In this document: in pieces, positions 51,664-58,359 of the stretch
Numbering within the stretch: position 1 is the first letter of the stretch
Layout: every line of letters begins with the position of its first letter
NCBI RefSeq assembly: GCF_020532645.1
Contig: NZ_JAJAUZ010000024.1
Span: forward strand, 1 to 64,000
Reading direction: 5' to 3'
DNA length: 64,000 nt
Source of the DNA: Streptomyces bambusae
Lineage (GTDB): Bacteria > Actinomycetota > Actinomycetes > Streptomycetales > Streptomycetaceae
Translations under genes and position numbers: made by a program
The notes under the pieces: generated by a model
Seen by the model: the letters and a program-made list of their open reading frames with translations, nothing else
The model's database searches: none
What the model was told of the DNA's origin: nothing

Positions 51664-52287
51664 ATGCTCAACCGATCGAGGCGGCCGGCGCTGGCCGCCC
51701 TCGTCACCGCACTGCTGCTCGCCCTGCCCCTCGGCACCGCAACCGCCGCGCCTGCCGCAGGTCCGCAGGACGCGCAGCAGTCCGCCCCGGCCCCCACCGC
51801 GGCACTCGCCTCCAAGCGACTCGACATCACCATGCAGGAACAGCAGAAGACCAACTGGTGCTGGGCGGCCGGCGGCAACACCATCGCCACCTGGTTCGGC
51901 CGCAATTACAGCCAGAACCAGTTCTGCAACGCCGCCTTCAACCGCCAGCAGGGCTACGACTGCCCGAACAACCAGGCCACCCTCGGCAACGTCCAGACCG
52001 GCCTCAACTGGGCGGGCATCAGTTCCGGTTCGTACGTGAACGGCTGGCTGCGCTACACCACCGTCCAGAACGAGATCAACTACAACCGCCCCATCGAGAC
52101 CCGCATCCAGTGGTCCAACGGCGGCGGCCACATGCACGTCCTCTACGGCTACGACACCGCGAACAACTGGGTCTACTGGGGCGACCCCTGGCCCTCCAGC
52201 TACCGCTACAACTGGGCCTCGCACGACTGGTACGTCAACAACAGCACCTTCTCCTGGACCCACTCGCTCTACCGGATCGGGGCGTGA
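51664..52287 (+). CDS. Secreted papain-like (C39-like) cysteine protease
   Basis: 207 aa. Signal peptide about residues 1-29 (ALVTALLLALPLGTATAA), a short pro-region, then a papain-like fold. Catalytic Cys66 is in TNWCWAAGGNTIA; the His is in SNGGGHMHVLYGYD (His156 or 158), and the third residue is in VYWGDPW. Extra Cys (QFC and YDC) may form a disulfide. Compact C39-like/C70-like proteases of this size are common in Streptomyces, with substrates unknown. GGGAGGAACG precedes ATG 51664. The stop overlaps the next gene's start (GTGA), so the two products are made together. Confidence 0.9.
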   Translation: MLNRSRRPALAALVTALLLALPLGTATAAPAAGPQDAQQSAPAPTAALASKRLDITMQEQQKTNWCWAAGGNTIATWFGRNYSQNQFCNAAFNRQQGYDCPNNQATLGNVQTGLNWAGISSGSYVNGWLRYTTVQNEINYNRPIETRIQWSNGGGHMHVLYGYDTANNWVYWGDPWPSSYRYNWASHDWYVNNSTFSWTHSLYRIGA

Positions 52288-53111
52288 CCGCGATGGACCC
52301 GATGACCGTCCCCGCCCCGAAGCGGCTGCGGGCCGCTGCCCTCGGCGCCGCCGTCGTCGCCGCCCTGCTCGGCCTCGCCCCGCAGGCCGCGGCCGCCGCT
52401 CCCGCACCTCCGTCCGCCGACGCCGGCAGCCGGGCCGCCGCCCACCGGGCGGCCGCCGCGCCCGCCAGCCTCGCCACCCTGTCCCGGTTCTTCGCCCGCG
52501 AGGGCCGGGTCTCCCTCGCCGCCGCCAGGCCCCGCATCGACGGCGCGGCGCTGCCCGTCCACTACCTCTCGCCCGAGTTCGTCGCGGGCAAGGCCGGCGC
52601 CCCGGTGGCCCGGCTGGAGTTCCTCGCCAGCAAGGCGGTCTCCGCCGACGGCCAGACCGCCGCCCTGTGGACCGCGAAGACCCCGGCCGGCTGGCAGGTC
52701 GTGAACATCGCCGCCGGCGACGACGAGTTCCGCTACACCGCCCGGGGCGCCCGGAAACTCCCGGGCGGCACCGTCTTCCGCGAGCCCCAGATCGACGCCT
52801 GGTACGTGGCCGGGGGAACCCGGGTCCTCCCGCTCGACGAGGACGCCGTCCGGGCCGTCGGGGCCCGCGGCACGACCCTGGCCGCGTACCGGACCCGCGT
52901 CGCGAAGGCGTACGGCGACAAGCTGCCCGGCTCCGCCTACGCCAAGGCCGGCAAGGCGGGCGGCTACGCCCCGGCGGCCGCCACCGCGGCCCCTGCGGCG
53001 GCCGCCCCGTCCGCCGCCCCCCTGGCGGCCGGGGCCGCCGCCGGCGCCCTCGCCCTGGGCGCCCTCGGCACCCTGGCGGTCCGCCGCCGCCGGGCCGCCG
53101 CACGCCCGTAG
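52284..53111 (+). CDS. Secreted, membrane-anchored partner of the cysteine protease
   Basis: 275 aa from GTG 52284 (overlap GTGA with the protease stop); ATG 52293 would remove 3 residues. Signal peptide about residues 10-37 (AAALGAAVVAALLGLAPQAA). Extracellular domain about 55-220: LSRFFAREGRVSLAAARPRI, VHYLSPEFVAGKAGAPVARL, WQVVNIAAGDDEFRYTARGA and VFREPQIDAWYVAGGTRVLP. An Ala/Pro stalk leads to a C-terminal helix (AAGAAAGALALGALGTLAV) and the basic stop VRRRRAAARP, with no LPXTG. The family is not recognised. Tight coupling suggests a chaperone, inhibitor, substrate or anchor for the protease. Confidence 0.83.
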   Translation: MTAMDPMTVPAPKRLRAAALGAAVVAALLGLAPQAAAAAPAPPSADAGSRAAAHRAAAAPASLATLSRFFAREGRVSLAAARPRIDGAALPVHYLSPEFVAGKAGAPVARLEFLASKAVSADGQTAALWTAKTPAGWQVVNIAAGDDEFRYTARGARKLPGGTVFREPQIDAWYVAGGTRVLPLDEDAVRAVGARGTTLAAYRTRVAKAYGDKLPGSAYAKAGKAGGYAPAAATAAPAAAAPSAAPLAAGAAAGALALGALGTLAVRRRRAAARP

Positions 53112-53121
53112 CGGCACCCCG

Positions 53122-53149
53122 CAGCCGGGCCCGGCAACGGGCCCGGCTG
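53122..53149 (+). terminator. Terminator of the protease operon
   Basis: A perfect 12-bp stem (53122-53133 with 53138-53149) closed by a GCAA tetraloop, 10 bp after the stop codon. Confidence 0.8.
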
Positions 53150-53163
53150 TCGGCCCCCGCCAG

Positions 53164-53169
53164 TAGGGT
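53164..53169 (+). promoter_or_regulatory. -10 hexamer TAGGGT upstream of uvrC
   Basis: TAGGGT ends 7 nt before the uvrC ATG and follows the terminator directly. Predicts a leaderless uvrC-rapZ-yvcK-whiA transcript. Confidence 0.5.
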
Positions 53170-53176
53170 GGACGGC

Positions 53177-55219
53177 ATGGCCGACCCCTCCAGCTACCGC
53201 CCCCAGCCGGGCCAGATCCCCGATTCCCCCGGGGTCTACAAATTCCGCGACGAGCACCGCCGGGTGATCTATGTCGGGAAGGCCAAGAGCCTGCGCCAGC
53301 GCCTGGCCAGCTACTTCCAGGACCTCGCCGGACTGCACCCGCGCACCGCCACCATGGTGACCACCGCGGCCTCCGTCGAGTGGACCGTCGTCTCCACCGA
53401 GGTCGAGGCCCTCCAGCTCGAATACTCGTGGATCAAGGAGTTCGACCCCCGGTTCAACGTCAAGTACCGGGACGACAAGAGCTACCCCTCGCTGGCCGTC
53501 ACCCTGAACGAGGAGTACCCCCGGGTCCAGGTCATGCGCGGCCCGAAGAAGAAGGGCGTGCGCTACTTCGGCCCGTACGGGCACGCCTGGGCCATCCGCG
53601 AGACCGTCGACCTGATGCTCCGGGTGTTCCCCGTCCGCACCTGCTCCGCCGGGGTGTTCAAGCGCTCCGCCCAGATCGGCCGGCCCTGCCTGCTCGGCTA
53701 CATCGGCAAGTGCTCCGCCCCCTGCGTGGGCCGGATCAGCCCCGAGGACCACCGCGAACTCGCCGAGGAATTCTGCGACTTCATGGCCGGCCGCACCGGC
53801 GCCCAGCTCTCCCGCCTGGAACGGCAGATGCACGAGGCGGCCGAGGAGATGGAGTACGAGAAGGCAGCCCGGCTCCGCGACGACCTGGGCGCCCTGCGCC
53901 GCGCCATGGAGAAGAACGCGGTGGTGCTCGCCGACGCCACCGACGCCGACCTGATCGCCCTCGCCGAGGACGAGCTGGAAGCCGCCGTGCAGATCTTCCA
54001 CGTCCGCGGCGGCCGGGTCCGCGGCCAGCGCGGCTGGGTCACCGACAAGGTCGAGGCCGTCGACACCGCCGGCCTCGTCGAACACGCCCTCCAGCAGCTG
54101 TACGGGGAGGAGCAGGGCGAGGGCGTACCCAGGGAGGTCCTGGTCCCCGCGCTGCCCGAGGACCCGGCGGCCGTCGCCGAGTGGCTGGGCCAGCACCGCG
54201 GCTCCCAGGTCAGCCTGCGCGTCCCGCAGCGCGGCGACAAGAAGGACCTGATGGAGACCGTCCGGCGGAACGCCCAGCAGTCCCTCGCCCTCCACAAGAC
54301 CAAACGGGCCGCCGACCTCACCACCCGCTCCCGGGCCCTGGAGGAGATCGCCGAGGCCCTCGGCCTCGACAGTGCGCCGCTGCGCATCGAGTGCTTCGAC
54401 ATCTCCCACCTCCAGGGGCAGGACGTCGTCGCCTCCATGGTCGTCTTCGAGGACGGGCTGGCCCGCAAGGGCGAGTACCGGCGCTTCCAGGTCAAGGGCC
54501 GGGTCGGCGACACCCAGGTGTGGCACGGGGAGGGGCAGGACGACGTCCGCTCCATGCACGAGGTCGTCTCGCGCCGCTTCCGCCGCTACCTCCAGGAGAA
54601 GCTGAAGACGGGGGAGTGGACCGCGGAGGACGGCGAGGACGAAGGCCCCCGCGAGGCCGAGGACGGCCGCCCCCGCCGCTTCGCCTACCCGCCCCAGCTC
54701 GTGGTCGTCGACGGCGGGCAGCCGCAGGTCGCCGCCGCCCAGCGGGCCCTCGACGAGCTGGGCATCACCGACGTCGCCGTGTGCGGCCTCGCCAAGCGCC
54801 TCGAAGAGGTGTGGCTGCCCGGCGAGGAGGACCCGGTCGTCCTCCCGCGCACCAGCGAGGGGCTGTACCTCCTCCAGCGGGTGCGTGACGAGGCCCACAG
54901 GTTCGCCATCCAGTACCAGCGCAACAAGCGCGGCAAACGCATCAAGGCAAGCCCCCTCGACGCCGTGCCCGGTCTGGGGGAGACCCGCAAACAGGCCCTG
55001 GTGAAGCACTTCGGTTCGGTGAAGCGGCTCCGGCAGGCGACAATCGACCAGATCTGCGAGGTCCCCGGGATAGGCCGCAAGACGGCCGAGACCGTCGCGG
55101 CGGCCCTCGCCCGGGCAACCCCCGCCGCTCCTGCCGTCAACACGGCGACAGGAGAGATCATTGAAGACGAGGCCCCCGCACCCGCGGGGATCCCGTCCGA
55201 CCGGGGGAACCGACCATGA
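53177..55219 (+). CDS. uvrC: UvrABC excinuclease subunit C
   Basis: 680 aa. Makes both incisions around DNA lesions. N-terminal GIY-YIG nuclease (about 12-95): PDSPGVYKFRDEHRRVIYVG, KAKSLRQRLASYFQ. The central Cys-containing region has GYIGKCSAPCVGRI, and the UVR domain that meets UvrB reads RLERQMHEAAEEMEYEKAAR. The RNase H-like endonuclease carries IECFDISHLQGQDVVASMVV and VVDGGQPQVAAAQRALDELG. C-terminal tandem helix-hairpin-helix: DAVPGLGETRKQALVKHFGS and ICEVPGIGRKTAETVAAALA. The stop overlaps rapZ by ATGA. Confidence 0.98.
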   Translation: MADPSSYRPQPGQIPDSPGVYKFRDEHRRVIYVGKAKSLRQRLASYFQDLAGLHPRTATMVTTAASVEWTVVSTEVEALQLEYSWIKEFDPRFNVKYRDDKSYPSLAVTLNEEYPRVQVMRGPKKKGVRYFGPYGHAWAIRETVDLMLRVFPVRTCSAGVFKRSAQIGRPCLLGYIGKCSAPCVGRISPEDHRELAEEFCDFMAGRTGAQLSRLERQMHEAAEEMEYEKAARLRDDLGALRRAMEKNAVVLADATDADLIALAEDELEAAVQIFHVRGGRVRGQRGWVTDKVEAVDTAGLVEHALQQLYGEEQGEGVPREVLVPALPEDPAAVAEWLGQHRGSQVSLRVPQRGDKKDLMETVRRNAQQSLALHKTKRAADLTTRSRALEEIAEALGLDSAPLRIECFDISHLQGQDVVASMVVFEDGLARKGEYRRFQVKGRVGDTQVWHGEGQDDVRSMHEVVSRRFRRYLQEKLKTGEWTAEDGEDEGPREAEDGRPRRFAYPPQLVVVDGGQPQVAAAQRALDELGITDVAVCGLAKRLEEVWLPGEEDPVVLPRTSEGLYLLQRVRDEAHRFAIQYQRNKRGKRIKASPLDAVPGLGETRKQALVKHFGSVKRLRQATIDQICEVPGIGRKTAETVAAALARATPAAPAVNTATGEIIEDEAPAPAGIPSDRGNRP

Positions 55220-56166
55220 CCGAGCACGACCGAACAGCGCACGACCGAGACGGAGCACAGGTGAGTACGGGCCCGAGCGTGGAGGCCGGTGAAGCCGCCG
55301 AGGCGGCCATCCCCGAGCTGGTGATCATCTCCGGCATGTCCGGAGCCGGCCGCAGCACGGCCGCAAAGTGCCTGGAGGACCTCGGCTGGTTCGTCGTCGA
55401 CAACCTGCCGCCGGCCCTCATCCCCACCATGGTGGAGCTGGGCGCCCGGTCCCAGGGCAACGTGGCGCGCATCGCCGTCGTCGTCGACGTCCGCGGCCGC
55501 CGCTTCTTCGACAACCTCCGCGACTCGCTCGCCGACCTCGACACCCGCGGCGTCACCCGGCGCATCGTCTTCCTGGAGTCCTCCGACGAGGCCCTGGTGC
55601 GCCGCTTCGAGTCGGTCCGCCGCCCGCACCCGCTGCAGGGCGACGGCCGGATCGTCGACGGCATCGCCGCCGAGCGCGACCTGCTGCGCGAGCTGCGCGG
55701 CGACGCCGACCTGGTGATCGACACCTCCAGCCTCAACGTGCACGAGCTGCGCGCGAAGATGGACGCCCAGTTCGCGGGCGACGAGGAGCCCGAGCTGCGG
55801 GCCACCGTCATGTCCTTCGGCTACAAGTACGGCCTGCCCGTCGACGCCGACCTCGTCGTCGACTGCCGCTTCATCCCGAACCCGCACTGGGTCCCGGAGC
55901 TGCGGCCCTTCACCGGCCTGAACCCCGAGGTCTCGGACTACGTCTTCGACCAGCCCGGCTCCAAGGAGTTCCTGGACCGCTACACCGAGCTGCTCCAGCT
56001 GATCGCCGCGGGCTACCGCCGCGAGGGCAAGCGGTACGTGACCATCGCGGTCGGCTGCACCGGCGGCAAGCACCGCAGCGTGGCCATGTCCGAGAAGCTC
56101 GCCGCCCGCCTCGCCTCCGAGGGAGTCGAGACCGTCGTCGTACACCGGGACATGGGGCGCGAGTGA
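55216..56166 (+). CDS. rapZ: RNase adapter RapZ / YvcJ-family nucleotide-binding protein
   Basis: 316 aa. In Escherichia coli RapZ guides small-RNA decay to tune GlmS and amino-sugar synthesis; the actinobacterial role is not established. An N-terminal extension of about 33 residues precedes ISGMSGAGRSTAAKCLEDLG; the Walker A Lys is Arg46, as I recall for actinobacterial relatives. Then DNLPPALIPTMVELGARSQG, and the C-terminal domain with VMSFGYKYGLPVDADLVVDC, FDQPGSKEFLDRYTELLQL and VGCTGGKHRSVAMSEKLAAR. ATG 55216 overlaps uvrC; GTG 55261 is a possible shorter start. It overlaps yvcK by GTGA. Confidence 0.94.
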   Translation: MTEHDRTAHDRDGAQVSTGPSVEAGEAAEAAIPELVIISGMSGAGRSTAAKCLEDLGWFVVDNLPPALIPTMVELGARSQGNVARIAVVVDVRGRRFFDNLRDSLADLDTRGVTRRIVFLESSDEALVRRFESVRRPHPLQGDGRIVDGIAAERDLLRELRGDADLVIDTSSLNVHELRAKMDAQFAGDEEPELRATVMSFGYKYGLPVDADLVVDCRFIPNPHWVPELRPFTGLNPEVSDYVFDQPGSKEFLDRYTELLQLIAAGYRREGKRYVTIAVGCTGGKHRSVAMSEKLAARLASEGVETVVVHRDMGRE

Positions 56167-57212
56167 CCAGGAGCCTGCGGCTGCGCCGCCTGCGCCGGCT
56201 CGGCCCGGGGCGCGACGACTCCGCGCCCCGGGCCGCCCGGCGGCGCGGCGCCCAGCCCAAGGTCGTCGCCCTCGGCGGCGGCATGGGCCTGTCGGCGTCG
56301 CTCGCCGCGCTGCGCCGGATCACGGGCGACCTGACGGCCGTGGTCACCGTCGCCGACGACGGCGGCTCCAGCGGCCGGCTCCGCGAGGAGCTGGGCGTGC
56401 TGCCGCCGGGCGACCTGCGCAAGGCGCTGGCCGCGCTGTGCGGGGACGACGACTGGGGCCAGACCTGGGCCCGGGTCATCCAGCACCGGTTCGCCAGCAA
56501 GGGCGAGATGCACGGCCACGCCGTCGGCAACCTGCTGATCGTGGCCCTGTGGGAGCAGCTCGGCGACCACGTCAGCGCCCTCGACCTGGTCGGGAGGCTG
56601 CTGGGTGCCCAGGGCCGGGTGCTGCCCATGTCGGCGGTCCCGCTGGAGCTCCAGGCGCTGGTGCGCGGCCACGACCCGGCCCGCCCCGACGACGTGGACA
56701 CCGTCCGCGGCCAGGCCACCGTCGCCCTGACCCCGGGCGAGGTCCAGTCCGTGCACCTGGTGCCGCACGACCCGCCGGCCGTGCCGGAGGCCGTCGAGGC
56801 GGTCCTCGACGCCGACTGGGTGGTGCTCGGCCCGGGCTCCTGGTTCTCCTCGGTCATCCCCCACCTGCTGGTGCCGCAGCTCCTCGACGCGCTCGTCGAA
56901 ACCAAGGCGCGCCGGGTGCTGTCGCTGAACCTCGCCCCGCAGCCCGGGGAAACCGACGGGTTCTCTCCGCAGCGTCATTTGGAGGTTTTGGCCCGACACG
57001 CCCCTAAACTCGCCCTGGACGTGGTGCTGGCCGACGAGGCTGCCGTACCCGACCGCGAGTCCCTCGCCGACGCCGCCAAGCGGTTCGGCGCCGCGGTCGA
57101 GCTGGCGCCCGTGGCCAGGAAGGACGGTTCTCCGAAGCACGATCCGGAGCTCCTGGCCGCCGCGTACGACCGTATTTTTCGGATGCATGGAAGGATCGGC
57201 CCATGGCGATGA
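56163..57212 (+). CDS. yvcK: YvcK/CofD-like gluconeogenesis/morphogenesis factor
   Basis: 349 aa. YvcK binds UDP-sugars and links central carbon metabolism with peptidoglycan synthesis and cell shape in Bacillus and mycobacteria (CuvA). After a basic N-terminus (LRLRRLRRLGPGR) come PKVVALGGGMGLSASLAALR, VTVADDGGSSGRLREELGVL, PPGDLRKALAALCGDD and GHAVGNLLIVALWEQLGD, all family signatures. The WVVLGPGSWFSSVIPHLLVP segment closes the substrate site. GTG 56163 overlaps the rapZ stop. It overlaps whiA by 10 bp (57203-57212), implying coupled expression of all four genes. Confidence 0.94.
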   Translation: MTRSLRLRRLRRLGPGRDDSAPRAARRRGAQPKVVALGGGMGLSASLAALRRITGDLTAVVTVADDGGSSGRLREELGVLPPGDLRKALAALCGDDDWGQTWARVIQHRFASKGEMHGHAVGNLLIVALWEQLGDHVSALDLVGRLLGAQGRVLPMSAVPLELQALVRGHDPARPDDVDTVRGQATVALTPGEVQSVHLVPHDPPAVPEAVEAVLDADWVVLGPGSWFSSVIPHLLVPQLLDALVETKARRVLSLNLAPQPGETDGFSPQRHLEVLARHAPKLALDVVLADEAAVPDRESLADAAKRFGAAVELAPVARKDGSPKHDPELLAAAYDRIFRMHGRIGPWR

Positions 57213-58192
57213 CGGCAGCGGTGAAGGACGAGATCTCCCGGCTCCCCGTCACCCGCACCTGCTGCAGGAAGGCGGAGGTCTCGGCGATCCTCCGGTTTGC
57301 CGGCGGCCTGCACCTGGTGAGCGGCCGGATCGTGATCGAAGCGGAGCTGGACACCGGGATCGCCGCGCGCCGGCTGCGCAAGGACATCCTGGAGATCTTC
57401 GGGCACTCCTCGGACCTGGTCGTGATGGCACCCGGCGGCCTGCGCCGCGGCAGCCGTTACGTGGTCCGGGTGGTGGCCGGCGGTGACCAGCTGGCCCGCC
57501 AGACCGGTCTGGTGGACGGCCGCGGCCGTCCGATCCGCGGCCTCCCGCCGCAGGTGGTCTCCGGGGCCACCTGTGACGCCGAGGCGGCCTGGCGCGGGGC
57601 GTTCCTGGCGCACGGTTCGCTCACCGAGCCCGGCCGGTCCTCCTCGCTGGAGGTCACCTGCCCCGGCCCGGAGGCAGCGCTCGCCCTGGTCGGCGCCGCC
57701 CGCCGGCTGTCCATCGCGGCCAAGGCGCGCGAGGTGCGCGGGGTGGACCGGGTCGTCGTCCGGGACGGCGACGCCATCGGCGCCCTGCTGACCCGGCTCG
57801 GCGCCCACGAGTCGGTGCTGGCCTGGGAGGAGCGGCGGATGCGCCGCGAGGTCCGCGCCACCGCCAACCGGCTGGCCAATTTCGACGACGCCAACCTGCG
57901 CCGCTCGGCCCGCGCGGCCGTGGCCGCCGGCGCCCGGGTGCAGCGCGCCCTGGAGATCCTCGGCGAAGAGGTGCCCGAGCACCTCGCCGCGGCCGGCCGG
58001 CTGCGCATGGAGCACAAGCAGGCCTCGCTGGAGGAGCTGGGCGCCCTCGCCGACCCGCCGCTGACCAAGGACGCGGTGGCCGGCCGGATCCGCCGGCTGC
58101 TGGCGATGGCCGACAAGCGGGCCCAGGACCTGGGCATTCCCGGCACCGAGTCGAACCTGACCGAGGAGATGGCCGACAACCTGGCCGGCTGA
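57203..58192 (+). CDS. whiA: Sporulation transcription factor WhiA
   Basis: 329 aa. Together with WhiB it switches on septation and sporulation genes in aerial hyphae. The N-terminal half has the LAGLIDADG homing-endonuclease fold without nuclease activity (SGATCDAEAAWRGAFLAHGS, SLEVTCPGPEAALALVGAAR). The C-terminal DNA-binding domain includes ETNRLANFDDANLRR-like ATANRLANFDDANLRRSARA and LEELGALADPPLTKDAVAGR. ATG 57203 lies within yvcK. The last gene of the uvrC-rapZ-yvcK-whiA unit; in many actinobacteria whiA also has a promoter within yvcK, which I could not pinpoint. Confidence 0.97.
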   Translation: MAMTAAVKDEISRLPVTRTCCRKAEVSAILRFAGGLHLVSGRIVIEAELDTGIAARRLRKDILEIFGHSSDLVVMAPGGLRRGSRYVVRVVAGGDQLARQTGLVDGRGRPIRGLPPQVVSGATCDAEAAWRGAFLAHGSLTEPGRSSSLEVTCPGPEAALALVGAARRLSIAAKAREVRGVDRVVVRDGDAIGALLTRLGAHESVLAWEERRMRREVRATANRLANFDDANLRRSARAAVAAGARVQRALEILGEEVPEHLAAAGRLRMEHKQASLEELGALADPPLTKDAVAGRIRRLLAMADKRAQDLGIPGTESNLTEEMADNLAG

Positions 58193-58219
58193 CCGGCCTG
58201 CGCCCCGCCGACCGCCTCA

Positions 58220-58255
58220 GGAAGGGGCCCGCACCCGCCCGTGCGGGCCCCTTCC
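58220..58255 (+). terminator. whiA operon terminator
   Basis: A perfect 15-bp stem (58220-58234 with 58241-58255) and 6-nt loop CCGCCC, 28 bp after the whiA stop. Confidence 0.85.
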
Positions 58256-58359
58256 GGCGCGTTCACGCCTTCTTGCCGTACGCCGTATTGACATGGTCAT
58301 GTGGGGTTCGTGAGCCTTGCGTCCACCACGTCCGTGGCACACAACGCCCAGGGGGGCAC

